Of a DNA stretch of 64,000 nucleotides, positions 26,601 through 39,110 are shown in pieces. How positions within the stretch are numbered: the stretch's first letter is position 1; each line of letters opens with the position of its first letter. The stretch spans positions 62,001-126,000 of the forward strand of contig WBMV01000457.1 in the NCBI GenBank assembly GCA_013396655.1, read 5' to 3'. The notes below the pieces were generated by a model. The model was not told the origin of the DNA. It did not search any database and was given only the letters and a program-made list of their open reading frames with translations. The DNA comes from Campylorhamphus procurvoides. Its lineage: Eukaryota; Chordata; Aves; Passeriformes; Dendrocolaptidae. The translations under genes and the position numbers were made by a program.

Positions 26601-29600
26601 GATATTAAGAACTTTCATAAGGCTGCTAGATTCAACATACCATGTAAATTATGAAATTCACAACTTTTCTCCATTTAAAATGTAATTATAACTCTTACCT
26701 GTGATGTAGCAACAGAAAATCCTTTCCTGCAAGGAGATGATCCTAATCAGGTTAACCTGAATTTTGACATTGATTTGCATAGAAAAAATATTGGGACTCT
26801 GACTACTTATGCATGAAACAGCAGTTATCTGCCTCCAAGACACTTCCTAGATTGGTACAGATCTGTCACCTTGCATGACTCTTCCAGCTTCCAAACTGAG
26901 CTTCTGAAGTGGTCTGATTTTCACATCACTGTTCCAAAGTCAGCAGCTATTACCCATAACTAATATAATATGACAACACTCCTCAATGTCTCACTCTTCA
27001 AATGTCCTTAGTAATTGCCATCATTCACTATTTAGAATTATGCATGCTGGGAAAATGCAGCTCATAAGTACAGAGCCTGTTATGCACAGAGCTCCCTCTT
27101 GAACTTTTATTTTCAAGATCTCAGAGGTAATATGAGCCCTGTGGATGCAAGTGCTTCAAAACAAACACATTTCAAAGCAATGTTTTCTTATCTGGGGAAC
27201 ATCCTTGAAAATATAATAGTGGGAATTTTGACCAAATTGCCTTCTGTTTGTCTGCTACCAATAACAGCAGCTCATACTCCATTTGCATTATTTAAGCCAT
27301 TCAGATATGCTGACAACCCACTAGAGTTAATCCCCAGCTCTGCAGCTAACTTTGCCAATGCAGCTCTAGATTACAGAAGCGGAATATTGACAAACAATGA
27401 CATATAATTAGTGCTTGTGTTCTTCAAGGTGCATTACACTGTTCTTTCCTTCTCAGTATCAACCACTTCCTTTATGACAGCTTTTCTTCTGTAACAGTCA
27501 GTTAGTATCTCATTTCCCATTGAGCTCAAGGGCAAGCAGCCTGATTTTGCTGCTCTTTCTCATATAAATACCACTTCATCACATAAACAGATGCACTGAG
27601 CCTACAAGTACTTGTACAGTAAGGTATTACCTGAAATGGAGTAAGGGTGACAGAACTGAACTTTTTCTGTTTAAATAGTGCTTAATCCTTAGGTACATGC
27701 CACTACTGCCTGTTTGCTCCAGCCGCATAAAAGGACCTTGAAACAGGTGCAATTACGAATGTTAGATCAGAACCATGGCTGTGCATGCATACTGCAAAGT
27801 CATTAGCAAGGTACAGTGTGAATGATGAACACACAGGTGGTGTTCCCGTGCACAGATAAAACGAGTGACTAATGGGTGTGAATGACCGAACTTCAAGAAT
27901 AAAAGTAACCCAACAATCAGTGCTTCACTCCTTTATCAGAGGTTCACATGGCCAGACTAGACCCTTGCATAGAAAGGGGTGAAGTAAAATGCCCTACAAC
28001 AGCAGCAACTTCAGCCAACAGACCACCAAGGAAGTCACTGAGACCATATGCGCTTTACTAATTCTTTCTATTACAAACTTTTTATAAAGTCATGTATGTC
28101 TATCGTAAATGTTGAGATACAACTGGGGTCCAAAAAAACATGGTTCAAAATTTAGTAAGAGAAAGGTGTCAGTGAAAAAAGGAAGCATCACATGAGAAGA
28201 CTAGCTCTGAAGAAAAGTAAGTTATTTTCTATCCATGACGTGCACTTTATTTAGATTAGGTTAGAAAAGTTAAACACAAACCAAGTATAAAGTAGAAATG
28301 TAAAAGTGACTTTAGGCAAAATTCTCTCCTAAAAACATCGACTGCACCTCACCTGACTTCTTGGCACCTGGAGGGGAGAGAAAGAATTAACAAAAGCAGC
28401 ATTTTTCCCTCTACCCTGAAATCTTAAGACTGTGAACTTGGTCAGTCAGCTGAGTGATCAACTCACCATCACTCCACCATCAAGTAGTTGAGAGGGTGCT
28501 ATTTTATCAGAGCTAAAAACACTGATGTCTTAGTCCATTACAGAAAGTTTTTGTGAGTAGAAGTCTTTTCAGCCTGCAGACAACATGAACAGAAGTGTCC
28601 TGAGAAAGCTTTAAAGACTTTTAGAAAGTAGACTAGTCAATTTTCATGTATTTGACTGGAGCCAAGTTTTTACTGTCACTGTCCTTGAAAACATCCTCTG
28701 TTTGCACAGAAGAAAAAAAAGTAGAGGGTATTTAATCATATGAGATGCAAAAATACACATATCAATGTACTTAATCTGCATTAAATTTTTATGTTCTCCA
28801 AGAGAAATAGTTTAATGGACTCAACATGAAGTTAAACAGAAACAGAAAACAGTTTTGTCAGAACTAATATAGACCCATTTATCTACCAATGTCTTGTTCC
28901 TTTTTGAGATGTTACTCTAACTAAAGACCAGGTAAATTTTGCATTGCTTTAGTTTTAAGGGTTAGAGAAGAAACAGAAAACAAACAAAAAAAAAAAGGGC
29001 AAAAGAAGAAATGAACAATTTTTCAGGTGACATTTAATTGAAAGTATAGCCAATGATGATAGCAAACACAGCCAAGAACAGAAGTGTTTTAAACCAAATC
29101 CCCAAGCAAGGAGACAGCATATGCAGTTAAACGGGGATAAATTTAGAATGAGACTAGCAGCAAAAAAAACCTTCAGAACCTCAAAATTTTCCTGTTGAAC
29201 AGGAAAATAACGCTAAGCTAGGAAAATATGGGAAAAGAGATTAAGGAGAGCAATATACATTGCTAACTGCTAATATGACCACGTGGTTTTTTGTGGCAAA
29301 AAGGAAAAGTTCGCTCGGTAAGTAAGATTAATTAGTCAAGATTCAAAACCTTGCCTAACTACACTTATGGTTCATAATGGAAGAAGTACTTTCTGGTCTT
29401 AAGGGAAAAAGTACTTTTCAAAAACAGTGCAGATCCTGCAGATGAGATAGAAATAGAGAAAGTGTTAAAATAGAACAGCTATGAACAAGATCTAAGTATC
29501 TTGGAACATTGTCATTTTTTCCCCCAGTGTGATTAAATCCAGTTTGTGCTAATCTTTCATTAGAAACCCTCTTGCAGAATAAATGATGAGTAATTTATTA

Positions 29601-30114
29601 TACAATGCCCCTTTTTTATGATGACTTTATAGAACAGTTGAGTGCTTTAAATTTATTGCCTTTTATTAAAAAAAATCCAATCGAAAATGTATGAGTTAGC
29701 TTGTTGCACCTTTAAGTACTAACTCAATTAGAGAAAGACAGAAATTTTGTCACCCAGGAGAAATGCTTGAATTACTGTTCTTCTCTTGATGTGGCTGATC
29801 CTGTCTCTAAGCAAATCTCCCAGGATTCATCAGTAAATCATAGAGCATGCTCTATTCAGTACCTACCACTGCATTATTTTTTAGGGACACCTACTGAGAT
29901 TCCATTAGTCCTATTTCCAATTTATAAAACCTGCATTCAGAGATTGAATCTTCCTTTCCTTTATGGGAATTCTCAAATTCAGATATAAGACATAAAGGAA
30001 AGCTCAAGTACATTTGTGGAAAACGCAAGGGGAGAAGACAGATGTTTTAGACCACACAGAAAACTGAGCGGTTTCATCCTTTCCAATAATGATACTATCT
30101 AAAATCATACATAA
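23699..30114. other. Gene-free spacer between inverted CR1 copies
   Basis: No exon is supportable. An AT-rich low-complexity block lies at 24,251-24,327. The stretch 27,180-27,420 is less repetitive and holds a perfect octamer ATTTGCAT (27,281-27,288). I flag it only as a possible conserved non-coding element. Confidence 0.55.
24251..24327. repeat. AT-rich low-complexity block
   Basis: About 80 bases made almost only of TTTA/TTAT and alternating TA units. It gives open frames rich in Tyr/Ile that are artefacts of composition. Confidence 0.85.
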
Positions 30115-31345
30115 TCACAGAGTATGCTGAGTTGGAAGCAACGTACAAGGATTATCAAATCCAACTCTTAGCTCTGCACAGACCATCCCCAAGAGTCACT
30201 CCATGTGCCTGAACATATTCTCCAAATGCTTCTTGAACTCTGGTAGGCTTGGTGCTGTGATCACTTCACAGTTTCAGTGCCCAAACACCCTCTAGGTGAA
30301 AGAACCTCTTTCTAATAGCCAAACTAAATCTCCCCTGACACAACTTCAGGCCATTCCCTCAGGTCCTGTCACTGGTCATCACAGACAAAAGATCAGTGCC
30401 TGCCTGTCCTCCTCACAAAGAAGTTGTAACTGCACTGAGGTCTCCCTTCAGTCTCCTCTAGGCTAAACAGACCAAGTGCCCTCAGCCATTCCTCATATGG
30501 CTTCCCCTCAAGACCCTTCACCATCTTCCCTGCTCTCCCTTGGACACTCTCCAATAGTTTAATATCTTTCTTATATTGCAGTGACAAAAATGGCACACCA
30601 TATGCAACCCTGCCACTCCATTGCAGAGCAGAGTGGGACAATCCCCTCCCTTGACTGCCTGGCGATGCTTTGCCTGATACCCCCCAGGACATGGTTGGCC
30701 CTCCTGGCTGCCAGAGCACTGCTGACTCATATTCAACTTGCCATTGAGCAGGACTCTCAGGTCCCTTTCCATGTCACTGCTTTTCAGTATCTCGTTCCGC
30801 AGTCTGTGCATACATCTGAGGTTGCCCCATCCCACGTGAAGGATCCGGCACTTCCCCTTGTTGAGCTTCATGTGGTGGTGATTGCCCAGTCCTCTAATTT
30901 GTTGTGATCTCTCTGCAGGGCTTTCCTGCCTTTGAGGGAGTCAGCAGCTCTTCCCAGTTTTGTGTCATCTGCAGACTTGCTCAGTATCCCTTCTAATCCT
31001 GAATCCAAGTTATTTATGAACATGTTGAAGAGCACAGGGCCCCAGATGGAGCCCTGTGGAACCCCACTAGTGACAGGTCACCAGTCTGACCCATTCACTG
31101 TTACCCTCTGTGCTGAACCATGAGCCAACTGCTCACCTACTACATGATGTGTTTCTCCTGCAGTGTGCTGGACATTTTGTCCAGAATGATCCTGTGAGAG
31201 ACAGCATCGAAAGCTTTACTGAGATCCAAAAAGATGACATCAGCTGGATTCCTTTGATTATCCAGATGGGCTACCTTGTTGTAAAAAAAAAACCAGATTG
31301 GATTAGCAAGACTTTCCTCTCAGGCAGCCATGCTGACTGTGAGTC
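30115..31345 (-). mobile_element. CR1 LINE, 5'-truncated, about 1.2 kb (copy B)
   Basis: This is an antisense CR1 3' portion. Its 3' end (left side) begins with 'AATCACAGAGTATGCTGAGTTGG' and its 5' truncation lies near 31,345. It covers RT motif A (about 31,200-31,235), the RT core and the 3'UTR. Over about 22,480-23,180 of copy A it is nearly identical, including the same odd stop codons and the same poly-T interruption. Other parts differ clearly. Both copies probably belong to one CR1 subfamily. This copy has no intact reading frame. Confidence 0.9.
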
Positions 31346-34300
31346 AGCACAGAAAAAAAGCTAGTCTTCTAATTTCACACAGCTTTTTGAAAGCATTATT
31401 CTTTCACTGTTGGCAAGCAGAAAGAAAGAGTGCCCATACTGTATTACTTCTGAAAAGGGTGCTGAGGTATATGTAGACATTCATGCAATGAGACTGATGC
31501 TGCAACTTAGAAAACAGTACTTCACTAAAAAATATAATGAAGTCTTTCAGTGCATTTATCTAAGCAATCATAATTCACACGTCAAGTAAACAGAAGCAGT
31601 AAAATAAGTCTAACTTGTCACTTGTCTAGGTACATTTATTAAATAAGGAAATATGTGGTCCTAAAGAAAGAGTGCTGGTCTGTTGGTCTTCACTAGCACA
31701 TTTTCTTTTATAAGTCCTGGTAGTGGACATAAGGTTTTTTGCAGTACAGAAAATGCGAATTCTCTGCAATAAAGTACATACACCTGCTAGGGGTAGAGGG
31801 AAAAATAGACCTTCACGCAGAAATCAGTCACGTTATGGTTAGTTACCTCTTTCCTCATTAGCAGCACTGGCTGTAGAGCAAACATCTGGTCCAGACACAT
31901 GGCTCCTTAATAAAACATGGCAAGAATTTGTTTTTCAATTTTGCATAACATCCCAATATATAACCAAGAGCACAGCTTAGAGTAACCCTTCTGCTCTGTA
32001 TTTTCCCTCTGAAAATGAAAAAAAGAAAAAAAAAAAAAGTCCAGAAAGGAAGCACAGGGGAGGGCTCAAGAGCTGAAAGTGAAAAAATTTCTAACTGATA
32101 ACTGTTTGCTGAAAAAAATATGATAGTTAGATATCTAAGTTAAGCCTGTAACATCCACTTCAAGACATCTTGATGCTAGTCTGGGCCTTTGAGCACATAC
32201 AGCACACACCTACCACTGCTGACCCGTAATTCAACACTGAATTCTTAAGTAATTCTTTTGAGGGAGATAGAAAGTACTGTTATCACTATTTTATTGACTT
32301 CAAAACTGAAATAGACAGCTCAGTAACTAATTTGAGGCCTGAGAAAGAAAAGTTACTAGACAAGCTTACACTGCAGGAAGTCATGGAAAGTTCATACTCT
32401 TAAGTAACGGGAAACACTGCTTTATGCTTTCAGAGTAAGTTTCATCACATACATTTTCATCATGAATATTTAAAACCCGCTAAGATTCTCCTCTTTTGGT
32501 TTTTTTTTTTCTTGGTATGGGGGAAGGGTTGGGAGGGGCTTTGTTTTTGGGGGTTTTTTAATGAGAAAAGTAACCCAGAATACATAGTACATATTCTGTT
32601 CATCTCTGCTCTTAATCTTGTAACTGTCAGGGAAAAGTATAACCCACGTATCATTTTAGTTAAAGAATTCTTGCATGAATTTTCTCTCTGGCCATAAGAC
32701 CAAGATCCAGCCACATCTACAGGATGGGATGGCCTGGAGTTCAACATTTCTGTAAACGGACGACCTGTGCAAAGTGATTCAAAAAAATCCAGAAAAGGTT
32801 ATCTCAGAGAAACCAAAGCTCTCTGAAAACACTTTTTTTTTTTAATATGAGGATTCTAGACAACCACTTCAAACATAAATTTAGACAGCTAAACATAAGC
32901 AAGAAGAACCCTTGTTCCTGAGTGGGTGGGAAAGACACTCCACTGATATGAGACTAGACCAGATGGCACAAAAGTCTAGTCAGCAAAAGAGACAAGTTTC
33001 CCAACCACTCTACATCGCTCATTCAACTCTTTCCTAAAAGGAATGTCTGCCATGTTAAACGCAATTTTCTCTCTGCAATGAATCTTCGGCCACTGCTTTT
33101 TCTTTGGCATCAGTTTGGTGGTATCAATCCTGACAATCTTTTTTTGTGAGGTAAATATCTAACAAGAATAAGAACAAAACAGTCAACTCATATCACATAG
33201 ACATATCACTGAATCATGGCAATGACAGCACCAAACCACTATTGACATGGCTGGAAAAGGACTAATGGCTTAGATAAGAAAGATGGTTTGTGACACTGGC
33301 AATCCTTTTGCTCTCTACTTGCCCTCACTTCAATTTTCTAAGACTTTCATTGTGAAAGGAAGCTAAGGAAAGATAGCTTGTAATGCAGCATCAGATACAG
33401 TGCTTTAAAAACTTCAGCTTTTAATCACATTTCATTTTTAATAGTCATCTCCCAGATTACTTATTTTTCAGACAGAAGCTTAAGTCATTTGAACAACTTT
33501 GAGCAATTTCCTTTACCCTATTTCTCCAGACATTAGCAGTAATTTCATAGGTACCAGCTCTTTACATTATTTTCTAGCTCATCACTTTTACTATCATTTA
33601 GACTCAGAGCTCATTTCTTTGATGTACCATAATTTGTTGTGAGAGCACAGGATATCAAAGGACAAAATATCTTCATCATCTAATGTGTAGCCTGATCTAT
33701 GTGTCAGAAAGAAAGAGTAAGGTTATTACTGATGCTTCCTCTCAACCATCTCTCTTGCACAATAGTCAGATCGCTACATTCAAATTACAGCACACAATTC
33801 ATTTCACACCAAAGAAGCTCCATTTAATACCAGGCAAGGAGAATTCAAACACTGAGCCTTGTGGTGTAAAATCCTGTATTCTACATTGTACAGAGTAAGA
33901 GAAGTCCAGGTCCCTTTGCCTCATGATTGTTCACTGTTCTTTAGATTAAGCCACAAAACCATACAAAAGATAGGATTTGGGCCCTACCTGTGATATTTCT
34001 TCTATTTCTCTTTTTCTTGCTCTGGATTATTTTTGTTCTTTCTTATTTCACTTTTCCTCTTTGATGGAAATATGATTTAACCAAACAAGGTAGAACCTCT
34101 TTTCACTTCATTTTCAACCCAACGCCCTAAAAGGTGGCAGGTTTGTCTGCATCCTTGGCTAGATCCTAAGATAGCATAGTGTGCCTGTCATTCTAAGTCA
34201 AGAAGCTGCAAGCTAAAAATCAGCATCAACAGTAAAAAGTGCAATGTTAGCTTTTGTTGTTCTGTCCATTTTTATGTCTATTTCTGTTCTTTGGCTCCCA

Positions 34301-37300
34301 ATGAAGTGATATCTGAGCATAAACTTATGAAAAACAATAGCTTGAATCCACTCCAAATATATTTTTCAAAAACAGACATTTGATAAAGTCTTTAATGCTA
34401 CCTATAAAAAACAGGTTAACATGAACTCCCTTCCAAAACCTTTCTATATACAAAGGAAAGCAAATAGAGGATGCTGGTTATTATTGTATTATGTATTTTT
34501 ACAGATTTTAAAATGTATATTTAAACCCCCCATTTAATTACACTTCAAATTCTCTTTTTTCCTTCTTTTTTTCTGTATCTTCATCAAAAGATTAAAATAA
34601 TTGTCAGTGTCAATTGTGGACTTAATAAGGAAAGGTCCTCATGCCGAAACTTCATGTCCTTATCATCATACAGTGAGTCAGAGTAATATATGAAACCATT
34701 TAGAAACAATTATGAAAGCAACACCATCAAAAATAAGGTTCAGGGATTTTTTTTAAATTATGCAATTAGTATGCATTTATGGAGATGTGGGTATAAATGC
34801 CTGTAGTGGTGAAAGGCAATATTGATTTCTGACTAAAACTTGACCATTTTAATATTGACTTTGTTCCATTGCATACAAAATCTTCTTTGAAATACCCACA
34901 ACAGTTCTGACAGCAAATCTCCATCCAGGATCACTTACCTTTCTTACAAACATCCTTGCGGGTTTTTTACCATCTCACCCTATACTTGCAACACTTGCCA
35001 TTTCCATCACATCCAGCCACAGCAATGTTTTCATTCAAAAGCCATCCTAAAGATTGCCTTCCTTGTGAACACGTAAAAGGATATTATTCAATCATGCAGT
35101 GGTCTAATTTTCCCCTTTAATTTATTGAGTTTTGGGGAATGCTGCAATATGCTAGTGATCAGCTGTGTCTATGTCTCTAGGTGAAACTACCACTACTACC
35201 TCTAAGCTGTGGTACTTGTGGCTCTTCCCCAAAGTTGTTTTGAGACGTGGCTGTATCCTACCAACATGCTGAGACCACCCTACCTTCTGCTTTCCCTCCC
35301 ACACTCTCACATGAACTGCAAAATAAGACATGGGCGCAGTTCAGAGGGATTAGCATTCCAGACATTGGAACCATGTCCAGATGACAGCAAAACAAGTAGT
35401 GCAGAACACACTGTGCAGTGGACTTGACTCTGAGTTTCTGTGATTTAGCTCAGATTTTCTAAGGCATTCCCACTAGAGCACGTCTCTCATAAAAAAGTAT
35501 TTGCTCCATGTAATCATCCATCACAATAAATACTGCCTAATAATAAATTCTATGTCAAGGGCTCAGATGAGTAAGTGATTGATCTTCCTGTGATAACCCT
35601 TGTTCTCTCTTATCAACTTCTGTCTGAAATGTTTCTTATCATCACTTGTTTCATCCTACTCAATATAAAGTTACAAACCCAGCCAGAAAATAATGATACT
35701 TTACTACATGTCTGAAAATGCTTACCACACTTCTGGGCTCTGCAAGATAACAATACTAATAACCACTAAACAGTAGCCTCCGGCCCTACAATATCCTGCA
35801 AATGTTAATGCTTAATTAACATGTCAGTGTGTAACATACCCTTGAATTGCAATTCACAAGGTAAAGTTGAAATAGAAAGAGACCAAAAGGCTAAATAAAC
35901 AGAAACAATGGAGAGAATCCTTCTGAAGGACAAAGATTTTGTTCTTCTTCAAAACCAAAAGTCCATATTATCTGCAGGGGTTATTACCAAAAATTAAGTA
36001 CACTATTGTATAATATTAATTTAAAATTAACTCCATTTTGCTACTTCACAAGAAAAGGATAACAATATGATTTTATCTGACTTTACATGCATGGATGTCA
36101 GGTATAGCAGTAGTTCAAAGTCTGCTTCTAACAATGAAGGAAAAACTACTAGAATTTTGGCTAACTCAACACAAGTCGAGCACAATGCAGAAGCTCACTT
36201 AAGTGTGGCAGTATTGAACATTGCCACCCTGGCACTTACTGAAGCACAGGGTGTGCTCATTTCCATATCAATGCAACACATGTTTCTCCAAGACAAAGCT
36301 GTTTCACCCCACTGCAGCTATTTGAACTTTGGAAATAAATGGAAAGGTTTCTGTGTGATTGTTAAAAAACAATGAAACTCATATCCTTTGTGCACAGGAT
36401 ACAGTTAATGAACACTGCCCTTTATAGGGCTGTATTAGTGATTGTGGGCAGAAGGAACACATTGTAACAGAGCTCTGCTGTGCAGGAAAGACAAGCATCA
36501 CTTTAAATTCAGAACACAGGGTTGCCCAAGTAATAGTGGTGCTTTTCAGATTTAGAAGATTACATTCACTGCAACTTTGTTAGCTTGCTTAATGAGCCTA
36601 TAGCAAATCGTGGGAACAGACAATAAAGTGAAATTTAAGTGATTTTTCCAAGGTCACACAGAAACCCATGAAACAATAAACAGTCTATCCCACTTGTGTA
36701 TTCACTCATGTTTTAACGAGACCAAGTTTTTTCTCTGCCCCACTTTTGAGACCTCTCACAAATCAATAATAAAATACATTGTGCCATATGAAACAGCAAG
36801 ATGTAGAGCATTAGGAGGGAAAAACAAAACCTTCAAGAAAGGCTGTATCAAAGGACCAAAAGCTTTGTCATGTCACATTATAAACCTAGGGTACCATCAT
36901 GTCCAAAAGGGTATTACTGGGAAAGAACCACCTCTTCCCTGCAAGGACAGCAAGTGAATGCTTCAATGATGTAAAACAAAGACTATTTAAAATCACTACC
37001 TTTAGCTAAGAGCAAACTTGCCACTTTTAAACTTGAAGCTTCCCAGGCATGTAAAGAAGTCATTATTGTACATGAATATGACTCCTCAACCAAAATGCCT
37101 GAAATCCCTGTCACAATAATTTTATTTAGATTGAAAAGTAACCATGTTGTTTACCACTCAATTAACAATAATTCCTTATTCACTGCTCCCTGGGTTTTCC
37201 TTACAATGTTCTTTCCACAATGATTACATGGAAGAAAAAAGAAGGCAATAAAAATTTTTTTTCAAAAAAGAAGTATCAGAAAGTACATTCAAAGATTACC

Positions 37301-37479
37301 TGTCAACTTGCCACAAGTTGAATTTTATTTCATCACAAAACAGCAAATGAGGAGAAACATTTTTGTTCCCATACTCTTTGAAGAGGAGATGCTTTTAGAC
37401 GGTTATAAGAATACAGAAATAGAAACAGTGCTTGGTATCTTTTTGTTCTGCAGCAACAACAGGATGGTGGGCTGTAAGC
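31346..37479. other. Gene-free AT-rich intergenic DNA
   Basis: I see no gene, structural RNA or recognisable interspersed repeat here apart from short A- or T-runs (for example 32,022-32,038, 32,501-32,511 and 32,833-32,843). The region around 36,060-36,400 has a single open frame of about 100 codons with no recognisable product. Confidence 0.55.
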
Positions 37480-39110
37480 TCACAAAATCACAGCCACAAG
37501 ATCATCTATCCCAGCTCATGCTTGAAAGCAGGGTCAGCTACAGCAAGGTGCTCACAGCTGTGTCCAGTCAGGTTTTAAATATCATCAAGCAACTACCTCT
37601 CTGGCCAATCTGTTCCAGTGTTCGATCACTCTCACGGTAAAATGTGCTTTCTTATGTTCAGATGGAATCTTTTGTATTTCCACTTGTGCTCCCTGACTCT
37701 TGTCCTGTCACTGGGCACTACCAGGAAAAGCCTGGCTCCAACTTCTTTGTATGCTCCCATGAGGTATTTCTCATTTGGGTAAAACACCACCAAACCTTCT
37801 CTTCTCCAGGATGAACAATCCCAGCTTTCCCAGCTTCTCCTCACTGTCAGATGCTCCAAGGCAACAATCATCATCCCGACCCTCTGCTATACTTGCTTCA
37901 GTGCATCTTCATCTCTCCTGTACTGGGAAGCCCAGACCTAGACACAGCTCTCAGATATTATTCACCAGTGCTAAACAGAAGGGATGGATCACCTCTTTCA
38001 GCCTCCCAGCAACATTCCTCTTAATGCAGCCCAGGATACCCTGAGCCACCTTTGCCACAAGGGCTCATTGTTAGTTCCTCTTCAGCTTGGTGTCCACCAG
38101 GATACCCAGGACTTCTGCAAAGCTGTTTTCCAGCTGCGTAGTTCCCAGCCTGTACTTGTTATGCCATGAAGTTATGCCTCCCTAAGGTTTCCATTTCCTG
38201 GTTTTGAATTTCATGAGACTCCTAACAGCCCATATCTCCAGCCTGCTGAGGTCCTTCTGAATGGCATCACAATTATCTAGCATATCAACCATTCCTCACA
38301 GTTTTCTGTTGCCCACCAACTTGATGAGGATGTATTCTGTGTCAGCATCAAGATTATTAATGAAGACGTTAAACAAGATTGGACTCAGTATCAAGCCTGG
38401 GATACACCACTAGTGACTGCACTCCAACTTGACTTTGCACTACTGATCATAACCCTCTGGACCCAGCTGTTCAGCCAGTTTTCAGTCCACCTTATTGTCC
38501 ACTTACCTAGTCCCATCAGTTTGTCTATGAGAATGTTATGTGAGACCATGTCTAAAGCCTTCATCAAGTCAAGATAAAAAACTTCCACTGCTCTTCCCTC
38601 ACCCAGCAAGCTACTCATTTTATCACAAGAAGTTTTTAGGTTGGTCAGATGTTTTCCCCTTTCTACAAACATGCTGACTCCTCTTAATTGCCTTATTGTT
38701 CTTCATTTGCAGAAACAGTTTCCCAGATTATTTGTTCCATTCTCTTCTCAGGGATTAAATGCTGGCCCATAGGTAGCTCCCTAGATCCACTTTCTCACCA
38801 TCCTCTTGAAATAGGATGTGACATTTTCTTTCTGCCAGTCCTCAGGAACCTCTCCCAGTGACCTTTCAAAGGTGATCAAGAGCAGCCTTGCAGTGACATC
38901 AGCCCACTCCCTCAACAGTCATGGACACATCCCACTAGGTTGCTGGACTTCCATATGTCCAGTTTGTTTAAATGTTCTTCAACATAATCCTCTTCCACCA
39001 AAGTAAATCTGACTTGCTCTAAACTTTCTCACTAATCACAGGAGACCAAGAATACCTGCAAGTTGATTTTACCAGTATAGACCAAGGCAAAGAAGGCAAT
39101 GAAAGCAGGA
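37480..39110 (-). mobile_element. CR1 LINE, 5'-truncated, about 1.6 kb, older copy
   Basis: This is an antisense CR1 whose 3' end is at the left ('CACAAAATCACAGCCACAAGATCATC'). It runs through the 3'UTR and the RT domain to a region near 39,110 where similarity fades. RT motif A is visible on the - strand at about 38,535-38,580 as YLDLMKALDMVSHNIL, where the family reads F-DLSKAFD-VSH. The sequence differs clearly from copies A and B, so it probably belongs to an older or different CR1 subfamily. Frameshifts and stops make it inactive. Confidence 0.85.
38391..38672 (-). pseudogene. CR1 reverse transcriptase fragment, broken
   Basis: A 93-codon open piece of the RT domain inside the CR1 copy at 37,480-39,110. 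It runs from the finger region through motif A ('DLMKALDMVSHNILID') to the 'W..NWL…QRV' segment and the 'SG(V)SQ' motif. It has no start or end matching a complete protein, and the catalytic motif C lies outside this open piece. It is a relic, not a host gene. Confidence 0.8.
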
